Assembly (NCBI RefSeq): GCF_905163445.1 | Contig: NC_053195.1 | Span: forward strand, 8,112,501 to 8,176,500 | Reading direction: 5' to 3' | DNA length: 64,000 nt | DNA from: Pararge aegeria | Taxonomy: Eukaryota; Arthropoda; Insecta; Lepidoptera; Nymphalidae | Shown here: piece after piece, positions 10,476-20,279 of the stretch | Position numbering within the stretch: the stretch's first letter is position 1 | How the letters are laid out: each line of letters begins with the position of its first letter | Translations under genes and position numbers: made by a program | Notes under the pieces: generated by a model | Database searches by the model: none | What the model saw: only the letters and a program-made list of their open reading frames with translations | Told to the model about the DNA's origin: nothing

Positions 10476-11888
10476 CAAATATTATAAATAATTGAAGCAA
10501 CATAGAGCTGAAAAAATACCCTTACAAGCTGAAAATATCACCTGTCTAGTCGAACTTTATCCTTATCACTTTGATTAAGCAGAAATCAAATAACCTTTCC
10601 ACTGGTTAGGCATTCTGATCCTTGAGTATTATCCCGCAGGGTATCCTATAATCAGGGCAGTATATTTGTCCAATACAGAGATAAAACAGCTAGATATTTA
10701 TTGGCTGTCGTCGAGAACGTTAAAGGGGGAGACGTCATTAAGGCGATATGGGGGATGTAGAGGTCAGGACGAGGTCAGCAAGGATCGGGATATATTGCTA
10801 TTTTAGATCCAGATATAAGCTATTCACGTATTTACGAGTATATTTTTACTAAGTCATCCGTGGCTGATAGTAAATACATTTTACACTAAGTGACTGGTAC
10901 GTACATTTATTATAATAATTAAAAATAAATTAGGTCATGGTTATCAAGGTATCAAATAGAAATTTGGTAAGCTAGATTTAATAGCAATACTAAATTTAAA
11001 GAAGATAACTCATAACCTCTAAACTATTTAAAAGCATTTTAGCCGTTTGGATAAACGTTTGAAAAAATGCGTTTAGGTCTAGCATCCAAATAATTATATG
11101 AACATAAACTACTATTGCAAACTCCGAATACATTATTTGCATAGATTTATATATAACAAATTTGTAGGACCAATAATAATTCTTTAGTACCCTGAACTTA
11201 TCCCACTTCAAAGTATAAGCTCCAAGAATAAAATATACGTGAAGCTTATAAAGGATGTAAATCGACGTAGTAGAGTGGTGTCTACGTTGAAAGCACTGAG
11301 GATTTCTAGGAAAACTAATTATTTTCTGTCTCAAATACTCAATACTTAGAATCTGGTGGAATATTTAACCACTTTGAACCAACATTAGAATATTTAAATG
11401 TTGGTAGACAAATTAAAAACGATATTTAGAATAGCATAAGCGAATATTACGTGTCACCTTCATGAGTTGGCTTGAGAGATATGCTGCTGTCCGCTGCGGC
11501 GTTCTTTCTTCTCTCTCCGATCATATTCAGACCTACAAAAGTAATAGTAAAAGCTATCCAGTGCAAAAATAATTATTGAAAACGGTCAATATCTGACGGA
11601 GTGTAAATTTTGCGTGCAAAATTTAATATCAATTCATTCAGTAGTTACAGCATGAACCGCGGCCATGAAATAGACCTATATAGATTGAGTATCACTTATA
11701 GATATGCAATCCGAAAAATTCTGTGCCAAAATATATCAAAATTAAATCTGAGTCTTATTTAATCGAATTAGTTTATCACCAATATTTACGGTATTCTAGG
11801 GATCCCATCTTGTAGTTAAAGAGTTATTGTTCCATAGTTACTTCGATACATAACTATATAACAATAAGCTATTTAAATATTTAAATTT
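10476..11888. other. Unique AT-rich DNA
   Basis: No gene or recognisable repeat. 10725-10800 is somewhat G-rich. The 112-codon minus-strand frame at 10996-11334 is low-complexity and rich in aromatic residues as expected for AT-rich DNA, so I do not call it a gene. Confidence 0.45.
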
Positions 11889-12138
11889 GACGGCCGATTG
11901 GCGCAGTTTGCAGCGACCCTGCTTTCTGAGTCCAGGGCCGTGGGTTCGATTCCCACAACTGGAAAATGTTTGTGTGATGAGCATGAATGTTTTTCAGTGT
12001 CTGGGTGTTTATATGTATATTCTAGGTATATATGTATATTATTCATAAAAATATTCGTCAGTCATCTTAGTACCCATAACACAAGCTATGCTTACTAGGG
12101 CTTGGTGGCGATGTGTGTATTGTAATAAAAAAAAAAAA
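11889..12138 (+). mobile_element. SINE family A, full-length copy
   Basis: tRNA-derived head GACGGCCGATTGGCGCAG with A-box TGGCGCAGTTTG (11899-11910) and perfect B-box GGTTCGATTCC (11943-11953). The body carries GAATGTTTTTCAGTGTCTGG and ATAAAAATATTCGTCAGTCA, then CTTAGTACCCATAACACAAG, and ends in a poly(A) run. It resembles tRNA-derived SINEs of nymphalid butterflies. Promoter boxes are intact, so it may be transcribable by pol III. Confidence 0.85.
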
Positions 12139-12165
12139 ATCATGTAGATTTCATGCGTGCCCATA

Positions 12166-12224
12166 TCATGACACTGCAGAACATAGGTCAACTATTTCTT
12201 TCGACAGTGTCATGTAAAAAACGC
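12166..12224. repeat. 10-bp-arm inverted repeat
   Basis: CATGACACTG (12166-12175) pairs perfectly with CAGTGTCATG (12215-12224) across 39 bases. Confidence 0.5.
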
Positions 12225-12339
12225 TGACAGTGGGGAGTAGATATATACCTAAAATAAACTAAAGATCACACCATTTACTCTTTAATTCTATATACATTCA
12301 CAGTGGTTTGGTATACTTAGAATTTCCGAGTAAAAGTCG

Positions 12340-12490
12340 GGAGTCTACTCCGTTCGGGCAATTAAATTTACCGTAACATATCTAATGAACCATTCATCCA
12401 AGCTCAGCTAATGGTAAATACTGCACTTATGCTACTGCATCACTGTTTTGATTAAACAGTACATTCATGGGATTGGGATTAGTACATTAA
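12340..12490. repeat. 150-bp dispersed repeat, copy 1
   Basis: Shares a run of 30-plus bases starting GTAACATATCTAATGAACCA and ending in AAGCTCAGCT with copy 2 at 14297-14445, with weaker similarity on both sides (GGAGTCTACTCC vs GGAGCCTGCACTGC, and AAACAGTACAT). Direct orientation, about 1.96 kb apart. Element class unknown. Confidence 0.7.
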
Positions 12491-12949
12491 CTATTAAAAA
12501 AATGTATTCTTCAGTAGATAAATAAGAACATACCTAATCTTCTTAATTATCTAGTGCTCGTGATTTTCCGCAATAAAGCTAGCAAATTTTATCCTCCAGC
12601 TGTTTTACTTTCTAGAAATAACCTTGATCATTTCTGTATTAAAGATGATCTTCAATCATATCAACAAAGACCATTTCGTATTTAAGCTTAGCTCAAAGTA
12701 TAATATTACGAAATTAATCGTCAGTATAATAAATAAATGTCTCTAATATTTATTGGTACTCCAGGGAACCTATTTTGTAATAAAAGATTATTCCTGGGAT
12801 GAATAACAGAACAATAAGAAACCTGAATAAAAATGTATTATCTGGTCACCCATGTCACACTATTGAAAGATACCATTGCGCTGGTCGACCAATAGTCGAG
12901 TGTATAAGGTTGAGGATTCTACACAATTTATACAATTAAATTTGTTTGC
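12491..12949. other. Unique AT-rich DNA
   Basis: No gene or recognisable repeat. Confidence 0.4.
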
Positions 12950-13110
12950 ATACTGCTGTTGCCCGCCTTCTTTGTCCGCCTTTATTGCGATACTTTACAA
13001 AACTCGTGGAAACCGTTTGTTTTCCTCGAATAACTATTATTCACGTGCATTATTTTTCTGTTCAGATAAGATGTGAAGGAGATAGATTTTCCGTGCAAAA
13101 AAACTACTAT
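12950..13110 (-). mobile_element. Helitron-like fragment, decayed
   Basis: CTGCTGTTGCCCGCCTTCTT followed by GTCCGCC matches the reverse-complemented Helitron 3' hairpin region, and CGTTTGTTTTCCTCGAATAA matches the adjacent body in the better copies. The CTAG terminus is lost. Confidence 0.45.
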
Positions 13111-13383
13111 TTATTTATTTATATTCCGAAGTACTTATTTTGTAAATATGAATTTCTTGGTGCATATGAACTTGCTAACGTAAGGTTCAGTAACAAAGTG
13201 CAATATGAGACACTACTTAATATTGAAATAATGAAGATCGAGCTTAAAACACCAAAAAACACGTTTTCTTAATGGGGCGATTCCCCTTTCAATTTCATTT
13301 TTGTAAATCATATTTGTTGTATTAGCGGCAATAGAAATACGCATTCTGTAGAAAAATCAACTCTATACCTTTCAAGAGATAAA

Positions 13384-13460
13384 GCCCGCTGGCCGACAGA
13401 CGGACGGAGGGACAGTGGAGGCTTAGTAGTAGAATCCTGTTGGCACCCTCCTGCTATGTA
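13384..13460 (+). repeat. Dispersed-repeat fragment (GACGGACGG..GGCTTAGTA type)
   Basis: CGACAGACGGACGGAGGGAC followed by AGTGGAGGCTTAGTAGTAGA and a TGTTGGCACCCT end is a fragment often seen in lepidopteran repeats. No second copy here. Confidence 0.35.
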
Positions 13461-13559
13461 ACGCTAAATCGCTTAGTGGAACGTCTTAGTCAGTTCGATT
13501 GCCACCAGAAATTCCAAAATTATAAAATCCAAATTACCCAATCTGCAGATGAACGGACT

Positions 13560-13650
13560 CCTGCATATACACACACACTCACCCCCAAACACACAGCGCT
13601 CCCCACTCCAAAAAAATACTATAGGCCTATGGTATATTTGGGGTGGATCA
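13560..13650. repeat. CA/CCC low-complexity tract with quasi-palindrome
   Basis: ATATACACACACACTCACCC and further C-rich sequence, followed by an imperfect palindrome (13603-13646) centred on ATAGGCCTAT with CCACTCCAAA and TTTGGGGTGG flanks. Confidence 0.5.
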
Positions 13651-13793
13651 AACCTCTCACTGCTTTGAAATATGAAGTAGAGGTATCTTTTGCATTTCTT
13701 AAATGCTACAGAAATCCTAAATTAATGTTTAGAACGACGACAATAACGGATTTATAGACTAAAAAATTGTATATGTACTCGTATCTTATATAT

Positions 13794-14168
13794 ATACACT
13801 TTTTCTTTTATATATATAGTGTGGGTATGTTCCGTATAGGCTCCGAAACGGCTGGACCGATTTCAATGAAACTTTCAGGGAATCTCCGGATTTACCTGGC
13901 GAGTAATCCTGTGAAGTTTGGTGACGATCGGAGCACTCCTATTTTTTAACTGTCAAATACAGCTTTTATTTACTATGATGATATTCTATTGTTGGGTGTA
14001 CATGGGTGTAGATAATGATCTTCACCCGCTCGAGAAGAGAACGAATACGGAGAGAAATAAATGATTTAATATATTAAGAGACTTAAATTAAAAATGTAAT
14101 AATGTAAGTTTATTGTTTAAATAAAATAAAGCAAAATCTAGCCCGGCGAAGCGGGCTGGGTACGCTAG
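13794..14168 (+). mobile_element. Nonautonomous Helitron, both ends present
   Basis: It begins TCTTATATATATAC directly after an A and ends GCTAG directly before a T, the A|T insertion habit of Helitrons. A 6-bp hairpin AGCCCG/CGGGCT (14140-14145/14152-14157) lies just before the end. The body has AACGGCTGGACCGATTT, seen in many lepidopteran nonautonomous Helitrons. It is 375 bp long with no Rep/helicase coding, so it must be mobilised in trans. Confidence 0.8.
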
Positions 14169-14296
14169 TAAAATATAAATATGACGTTTCAAAGATATAT
14201 CGATTTCAAAACACGCTTTTTAGCTATTTCGTACTATGAAATTACCTAAAGAAAACCTGTCTCTCATTTATACTTTAACTCTACAAGTGAAAACTA

Positions 14297-14445
14297 GGAG
14301 CCTGCACTGCTCGAGCATTTGTAGTTACAGTAACATATCTAATGAACCATTCATCCAAGCTCAGCTCGAGGTAAGTACTGCACTAATGTGCCCCTACATT
14401 ACTGCTGCCATTAAACAGTACATCCAACCTGGATTAGTGCATCTA
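14297..14445. repeat. 150-bp dispersed repeat, copy 2
   Basis: Partner of 12340-12490. The best-conserved core is 14329-14366. It lies inside a 234-codon open frame (14236-14940), but that frame runs on through a Helitron end and a SINE and is not a gene. Confidence 0.7.
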
Positions 14446-14554
14446 TTTATTCACGACCTTTTACTTATGGAGCTTTTTCCAAAGATTAAGAGAGAATATT
14501 CTTATATAGTACAACTTTTTTGCCATAGTATACTCTCAATACTTTATATTTCAA

Positions 14555-14900
14555 CTAGCTATTCGCCGAGTCTTTGTCCGTGTTTATTCAGTTTTTTTAT
14601 CACGACCGATTGGCGCAGTGAGCAGCGACCCTGCTTTCTGCGTCAAAGGCCGTGGGTTCGATTCGCACTACTGGAAAATGTTTGTGTGTCTGGGTGTTTA
14701 TATGTATTTTATAATTATTTATCTATATTATTCAAAATAAAAAAAATATTTATCAGTCATCTTAGCACCCATAACACAAGCTACGCTTACTTTGGGGCTA
14801 GATGGCGGTGTGTGTATTGTCGTAGTATATTTATTTATTTTACGCGTAAACCGTCACTTTCCCCGGTGTTAAAAGTATTATGTACAGTATCCTCCGTAAT
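14555..14900 (-). mobile_element. Helitron split by a SINE insertion
   Basis: 14555-14601 reads CTAGCTATTCGCCGAGTCTT then GTCCGTG, the reversed Helitron 3' end. After the SINE (14602-14841) the body resumes with TTTCCCCGGTGTTAAAAGTA, which matches TTTCCCGGGATAAAAAGTA of related copies. The SINE therefore inserted into an older Helitron. Confidence 0.55.
14602..14841 (+). mobile_element. SINE family A, full-length copy
   Basis: ACGACCGATTGGCGCAGTGA head with good A- and B-boxes (GGTTCGATTCG), a body like the 11889 copy but lacking the TGATGAGCATGAATGTTTTT segment, the CTTAGCACCCATAACACAAG block, and a TATTTATTTATTTT tail. Confidence 0.8.
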
Positions 14901-15480
14901 CTGTTGTCATACATGCTTACTACTTACTAGACCAACTTAGCAGGCATGATTGATTGGTTTGTGACCGTCACAGTCGTGAAGAAACTGAATTAAATTTTTC
15001 ACCTTATTGAATTTTTTTTATATACTTGTATTGCTATACAGCAATAAAAGTCTACAGATTTGTGAATTATTTACTCAGATTATTAAAGTTTTCAATTTCA
15101 TTGTACTAAGGTTGTGTGTATAGATGGAACTAATACCCAATTTACTTATAAAAGTGTCTTATAAAAAGAGTAATCCCGAGATTAATAACAAAGCAAAAAT
15201 AAGCTTACTAAAATAGACTTAATCCTTGGACGCCCACATCATACCACAGGTACTAACAATTTTGTTTGGATAAGTGTAGGTACTGTAATAACATTTACTT
15301 ATACCTAAATAAATTTACTCAGCATAATAAGTGTACTTATAACAAGAAGTTAGGACGTAAACGAACCTAATTCTCTACATGACTCAAAAGTTAAGTATTT
15401 TATCACGTGTCCTCAGGTCAGTTATTAGCAGCATAAAACCGCTTGAATGCGGATTTTTGCTGCTAATATATATATTTTTT
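14901..15480. other. Unique AT-rich DNA
   Basis: No gene or recognisable repeat. Confidence 0.4.
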
Positions 15481-15697
15481 TTATTCCACTAAAAGTTAGC
15501 CCTTGAGTGCAATCTCACCTGGTGGTAAGTGATGATGCAGTCTAAAATGGTAGCGGGTGAACCTGTAAGAGAGTATGGTATTCATACCCTTAATTGGTTT
15601 CTACGCGACAGCGCACCGGAACACTTAATCTCTTAGCGGCATGTCTTTGTGAGTAGGGTGGTAACTAGCCACGGCCAAAGCCTCCCTCCAGACAAAA
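15481..15697 (-). mobile_element. SINE family C, 3' two-thirds
   Basis: The plus strand reads TTAGCCCTTGAGTGCAATCT, CACCTGGTGGTAAGTGATGA, AATTGGTTTCTACGCGACAG and GGTGGTAACTAGCCACGGCC. The tRNA-like head is missing. Confidence 0.7.
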
Positions 15698-15764
15698 TAC
15701 CTGCCCGATTCCTCTGATGATAAGTGACGGTACATTTTACAGTTATACTATTTGCCTTATTGCT

Positions 15765-15925
15765 CCACGTAACTCGTTGGACTAGGAATCGCAAGGCCCT
15801 GACTTCTATTAACGGTAAAACAATATGAGTATCAGTTTTTTTTTTGTAAAGAGATTCTCAGTGTCTCAAAGAAAACGTTAAGCCATTGGTCCCGGTTTGG
15901 ATTGGTGACTCCTACACGCTAAAGC
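15765..15925 (+). mobile_element. SINE family D fragment
   Basis: GTTGGACTAGGAATCGCAAG and, after a T-rich run, CAGTGTCTCAAAGAAAACGT then TAAGCCATTGGTCCCGG match the head and the GCACGTTAAGCCGTCGGTC block of family D. Confidence 0.5.
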
Positions 15926-16030
15926 TACGGAACGGATTTAACTCAATATAAATAGATTATACCTTGGATTAGGCTACCCTTGAAAAATGTATGGTCTCCG
16001 GGCGTTTGTTTTGAATTTCACGCCAATGCG

Positions 16031-16056
16031 TTATAATTATAGTTATAGTTATAGTT
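16031..16056 (+). repeat. TATAGT simple repeat
   Basis: Short run of about four TTATAG units. Confidence 0.6.
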
Positions 16057-16188
16057 TTCTCTAGGTCCTAGCATTGTAGCAATTCTTTGTAGGTTTTAAC
16101 ATTAATAGGCTGGTACAGTCTTAGATGGGAAAAAACCCAAAAATTATACTTTATAATGGCTCATAACGATAGTATCATATCAAATCGA

Positions 16189-16228
16189 TGTTCATACCTG
16201 TAATTGGTTTCTATACGGTATCGTACCG
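16189..16228 (-). mobile_element. SINE family C, small fragment
   Basis: TTCATACCTGTAATTGGTTT then CTATACGGTATCGTACCG matches the middle of family C. It stops exactly where the MITE begins. Confidence 0.45.
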
Positions 16229-16527
16229 TAAAGCTGCGTTTAGACAAAGTGCTAACTTTCGTGCGGTTTCCATGCGGCGGCCGCTTGAACTCCACGATCA
16301 CACATATGATAATGACAAATGGTAATTCTATTAACAATACAATAAAATGTAAATTTCTTGGAATTACCTATGGTACATATTGTCGCCGTGTGGTAAGACG
16401 ATTCCTTCTAATTTGAATTTTATTGCGTAGATACTAGACGTTAAATTTATTATAATAATACATTTTTCAAACAGTTTTCAAGCGGAAGCCGCTCGGCGCT
16501 TTTTCGCGCCGTCTAATTTCAGCCTTA
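16229..16527. mobile_element. MITE-like element with 17-bp imperfect TIRs
   Basis: The left end TAAAGCTGCGTTTAGAC and the reverse complement of the right end, TAAGGCTGAAATTAGAC, agree at about 13 of 17 positions. Interiors on both sides carry GCGGC/GCCGC words near AAGCGG, as in common lepidopteran GGCTG..TTTAGAC elements. Length 299 bp with no ORF of note. A TA or TAA target duplication is possible but short. Confidence 0.5.
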
Positions 16528-16573
16528 CGGTTATTCGCATGGCAGTAAGATTGTGACAGTAGGATGGTTAGGA

Positions 16574-16623
16574 ACCAAATCTTTGGAAGCTAAAATGCGC
16601 ATCTTAGCTTCCAAAGATTTGGT
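16574..16623. repeat. 50-bp near-perfect palindrome
   Basis: Arms 16574-16593 and 16604-16623 pair over 20 of 20 bases. The 10-base centre holds the palindrome ATGCGCAT, so the whole 50 bp is palindromic apart from one A/C pair. No target duplication or terminal motif seen. Confidence 0.85.
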
Positions 16624-17084
16624 CACGAAATAATAATTGAATTTACCTATTTCAATCTCGGTAGATATATAGAACGTGAAAATAGGAGATATATTTATTC
16701 CATTTTGCGTGTGTTAGCCTCTCAGGGAGCATACTACCATCACTTCAAACAGCGCTATTTAAATATTGCTAATGCTCTTGTTTTAGGTTAGTATTATTGT
16801 CTAAAACTGTCCTTTATAATACTGCTTTAAGCGATATTAGTAAGCCCCTGAGCAACTTTATTAATCAAGAATTTTGTAACTAAGCCTGCTGGGATATAAA
16901 CGCCTCACATTAATATCGCCACAACGCAAACCTCTGCACTGCATATAATTTATATATGATCGATAAAATGTAATAAATATCTTAATCAAAATATTAAGAT
17001 ATTTATTACCTGAACTTTACGATAAAAATAACAAATAAAATCTGATATAGAAAAGGAAATGAGCTTGCATCAATCATTATCCTA
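16624..17084. other. Unique AT-rich DNA
   Basis: Contains a short inverted run at 16975-17010 (AATATCTTAATC..ATTAAGATATTTATT). No gene recognised. Confidence 0.4.
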
Positions 17085-17220
17085 AGGTCGATTATTAAGA
17101 TCAGCATATGCTCAAACAGGAGGGCTTTAGCCAGCAGTGTGACACTTTTTAGTAGAATCCCATTGCTGGGCAAAACTCTTTCTTTAATAGAAGAGCTTAG
17201 ACCCTCCACGCTATCCTAGA
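17085..17220 (-). mobile_element. SINE family E fragment
   Basis: TAGAATCCCATTGCTGGGCA followed by AAACTCTTTC and CCACGCT matches the CCATTGCTGGGCAAAGGCCT block of a widespread lepidopteran SINE read on the minus strand. Confidence 0.5.
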
Positions 17221-17329
17221 AGGAAAACGTTGGAAAAAAACATGACAGAAATACAAAAAATATAATATCTAACACAATCTGTTGCTTGTGACATCGTTAG
17301 CGGTTGTTTTCCCTTCTTCTAGAAGTTTT

Positions 17330-17600
17330 AGAAACGTTTGTTTTCCCGGGATAAAAAGTATTTTTTGTCTTAGTCCAGGATGCACGCTATCTCTAAGCTA
17401 AATTTCGCCAAGATCAGTTTGGTTTGTACAGCCGTGCATAGGAATCAAAAGCTATTTTTATTTTTCTCTTGCAAAAGGAATCCAAGAGCTCTTTCGGAAT
17501 AAAAAGTATCGTATCTACATATCCAGGATGCAAGTTAAATTCGTGACAAATTTGAAGCAGACTTGAACAAACAAACAGGCATATTTATATATATGTGTTC
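17330..17600 (-). mobile_element. Helitron-like body, partly duplicated
   Basis: TTTTCCCGGGATAAAAAGTA and GTCCAGGATGCACGCTATCT match the reversed body of lepidopteran Helitrons. A second diverged round (GAATAAAAAGTATCGTATCT, then CCAGGATGCAAGTTAAATTC) follows, ending in GAACAAACAAACAGGC. No CTAG end seen. Confidence 0.5.
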
Positions 17601-17721
17601 GTAAGTAAGGTTTCTACACTTTATAAGAAATTATTTGTATTGAGTACAGTAAACACATTCACGCAATGATCTCGAAACCCTTCTCATTTTAAGAGGTGAT
17701 CCGTTCTCTGTAGTAGGCCAG

Positions 17722-17798
17722 TTCATCATCATCATTTCAACCCATTACCGGACCACTACAAGGCACGGTTCTCCTCTGACAGTGAGAAAGGTTACAAC
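17722..17798 (-). mobile_element. SINE family B, 3' end only
   Basis: CATCATCATTTCAACCCATT then ACCGGACCACTACAAGGCAC and TTCTCCTCTGACAGTGAGAA are the reverse complement of the 3' end of family B. Confidence 0.65.
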
Positions 17799-18462
17799 TC
17801 TATTCACTTATCATATCTAAAACAACAAATCTGTGTTCATGCTTGCAAAAGACTTTTGTGGCAATTCAAAAGTACAAACCAAAAGAGAGTTTTGGATCAT
17901 ATTAGCTTTTCGTATACCTCGACATCAAATGTATTTGTCTATCAATGCCTATGGCCTATTGTTCAATTGCCAGTTGAAAATGTAAATTCGTGTAACACAT
18001 ACAGCCAGCCAAAAAATTCCTAGTTATTATATAAAATGGAACCAGTTATTATAGAAAATTATAGCAAAAGTATCGGTCATTATCTTTACATATTACAGTA
18101 GTGACAATTGCTGTATTTTTTTCTTTTTTAAAATGTATCTTTAAATACTCAATTATTTTACTCCGGTATGCCGTGTTAATGGTTTTATAATTACGGTCGA
18201 GAATGATATTTAATATAACATGGGTTTGAATATCAGAAGCCACAATTATTGAAAGTGTTTCTTCTAACAATTGTCGATATTATCACATTGAATGTGGTTT
18301 TAATTACTTGTTAAAAAATAAAATATTTCCAACAAATTTCCGATGATTTATTTAAGTATTGTCTGAAGTCAACAAACAGTGCTCCATAAACGTTGTCTGT
18401 ACACTTATACAAAAATATATATACATGAGTCCTTACACGTTATACGCTAACTGGCATATACA
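17799..18462. other. Unique DNA downstream of the 172-aa ORF
   Basis: AT-rich. It may hold 3' UTR of the gene. The minus-strand 73-codon frame at 18049-18270 has no recognisable features. Confidence 0.4.
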
Positions 18463-18468
18463 TTTATT
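18463..18468 (-). terminator. AATAAA polyadenylation signal after the 172-aa ORF
   Basis: The plus strand reads TTTATT, giving a canonical AATAAA on the minus strand about 26 bases past the TAA stop. A second AATAAA lies near 18345-18350. AATAAA is common by chance in AT-rich DNA, so support comes mainly from position. Confidence 0.4.
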
Positions 18469-18493
18469 ATACACATAATATATACGTTTAAGT

Positions 18494-19012
18494 TTATTTT
18501 ATATAGGGCATGTTAGGTAGCGCATCGGGGCGTCTCCGGTGATGGTTCCCATGGTGCCTAAGATGTATTACAGCTTCTCTCATTTTCTGTTCTCTCAACG
18601 CCCGTATATATTCCTCGTCTATGGAATGTCTATTTTTTTCCCGTAACACCGGCTTCCTTGCACCCCTTTCATTGTCTTTGAACAAAACACACCAAAGACT
18701 CTTGTCTTTATTATCCCACAATAAAGACTTCGTATACTCCTTCAATCGTCTACTATTCTCCTCCACACGGCGCATCGCTATCTCGATTTTAATCAAGTCC
18801 TTGTAATGATCCGATATGGTCGGCGTAGTTGCGTTATTGCTTTCCTGTCGCACGCTTATATTAATTCTCGACAAGTAATAATTCTCATATTGGCTAGCTG
18901 AGCCTTTAGTTCGCAACAACCACACTACACTGGCGATGAAGGAACACGACACAACGAAAGTTAATATTAGTAAAGTCAGTCTCGTCACTGTGCTTGAGGA
19001 CGCACAACTCAT
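18494..19012 (-). CDS. Uncharacterised 172-aa single-pass membrane protein
   Basis: This is the only frame that looks like an ordinary host gene. It starts at an ATG with an in-frame TAA 15 bases upstream and a G at -3, so the start is well bounded, and it runs 172 codons uninterrupted. Codon use is mixed and GC is higher than in the flanks. Residues 12-33 form one hydrophobic segment (LTLLILTFVV onward) that could be a signal anchor or an uncleaved signal peptide. Sequons follow at N51-I-S and N60-A-T, which suits a lumenal or extracellular C-terminal part (type II), although R34 and K36 leave topology ambiguous. Residues 68-98 are charged and helical, 115-146 are rich in R, K and E, and 150-161 form a His/Arg-rich stretch. 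There is a lone cysteine at 108. I recognise no domain and assign no function. It could be a small lineage-specific protein or a retrocopy. Confidence 0.7.
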   Translation of the reverse strand: MSCASSSTVTRLTLLILTFVVSCSFIASVVWLLRTKGSASQYENYYLSRINISVRQESNNATTPTISDHYKDLIKIEIAMRRVEENSRRLKEYTKSLLWDNKDKSLWCVLFKDNERGARKPVLREKNRHSIDEEYIRALREQKMREAVIHLRHHGNHHRRRPDALPNMPYIK

Positions 19013-19260
19013 GTCACTTTTTGTTTACGTTTGGCCACGTATATTGCAGGATCGCACATAACGCGTAGCGGCCTCTACGATGCCTACGGCGTCCGCTCAC
19101 TACGTGCTCTCGCTACGAACTGGCGTGCTCCGTATAGAGCGACGCTCAGCGCAGTCACTGTTTGTATCCGTTATAATTTGCAGTTCGGAGCCGTAGCTGC
19201 AGACGGTCTCGAATCCTTTGTGCGAGGTTTCCTTACGCTTCTTCAAATATCGTTGTACTA
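19013..19260 (-). promoter_or_regulatory. CpG-rich upstream region of the 172-aa ORF
   Basis: Directly upstream of the minus-strand ORF, about 250 bp are clearly richer in GC and CpG than the AT-rich surroundings (many ACG, CGT and GCG words). No TATA box lies at a usual distance. This is the likely 5' UTR and a TATA-less promoter, inferred from composition and position only. A 76-codon plus-strand frame crosses it but begins at TTG and looks incidental. Confidence 0.4.
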
Positions 19261-20279
19261 AATTATTTTAACTACAATGCAAATAATAAAAGCAAACCAT
19301 AAACATAACAATTCATGCAATTGCAAAGAGAATTCGTTTGCATAAAAAGTAGATGCAAACGCATTAAAAGATATTAAATCAACCATTTTATTAATTATGT
19401 AGGAGATACGGAAAGAGTTTGTCGATATTCAGCATGTTTTCGTATAATATGGCAGGAAAAGCGTATACGATAACGATCTCGTCGCCATTGCAATTATATG
19501 GTAGCGCTTTGTGTCAAAAGAAAAACCTACACTGAAGGTTTACCGAGGCATATCAAGGCCAGGGCCCTGTCAGTGATTGTCAGGGACTAAGGATAAATTA
19601 CTAGCATAGAATATAATAAATGTACATTCGTTCAGAGCGTCAGTTTCACTTTTTTAATTATTTCTGGTTGATTTATTTCATTACATCTTTGATCTTGTTT
19701 TACTAATGCAATTGCAATAATTCTAAATTATCTCTACGGATATAATAAGGAGAAAATTATTTCTTATAAAAAACTCACTACATGGCATGTCCCTGACGTA
19801 TGTTTTATGTTAAAATGGCCCGAACCTTGATATATGTGAATATACCACGAACCAAATTACAGACTAAATATTCCTTTTGAATTAGGCAAAGTTGGCGAGC
19901 ATTTTTCAGGAATTGTACTTATTTCAGTCGTCAATCTACATAATTTACTCTGTTTTCTTTTTGACAAAGCGGACAAAGGTTCGTCAGAGATAAAAATAAG
20001 CCAATCATAAAATAAATAACACATAAATAATGGAAGAGAACGAAGAGGCTCTTTTTTATGTAATTCGGTAATAATATTATAAAGGCGTTTGCCTTTATAA
20101 GCCGTTTTCAAAAATGTCTCGAGTTTTTTTTCCTTTTTTAAGCACCATCATTAAGCGCAATCATATTAACTCTCTATAAATCTTTTGCAATATTTCTTGT
20201 AAATTTTAGAAGAACAAGAAGCAAGATATACACAAAGCCATATATGAGCGCAATATTGGCCGCATATCGGCTATTTATG
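19261..20279. other. Unique DNA
   Basis: No recognisable gene or repeat. A perfect 10-bp-arm hairpin with a 4-base loop lies at 20077-20100. Confidence 0.4.

Noticed and set aside
10996..11334. A 112-codon minus-strand frame rich in Y, F, I and K
   Set aside because: The composition is that of AT-rich non-coding DNA; no start context, domain or flanking gene signals.
11889..11965. Possible true tRNA gene
   Set aside because: The tRNA-like head continues into a SINE body present in five copies and lacks a complete acceptor stem.
14236..14940. A 234-codon open frame, the longest in the window
   Set aside because: It crosses the 150-bp repeat, a Helitron end and a full SINE, so its peptide is translated repeat sequence with no domain.
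20077..20100. Rho-independent-type terminator hairpin
   Set aside because: A 10-bp stem occurs, but bacterial terminators are not relevant in this eukaryotic context and no T-run follows.
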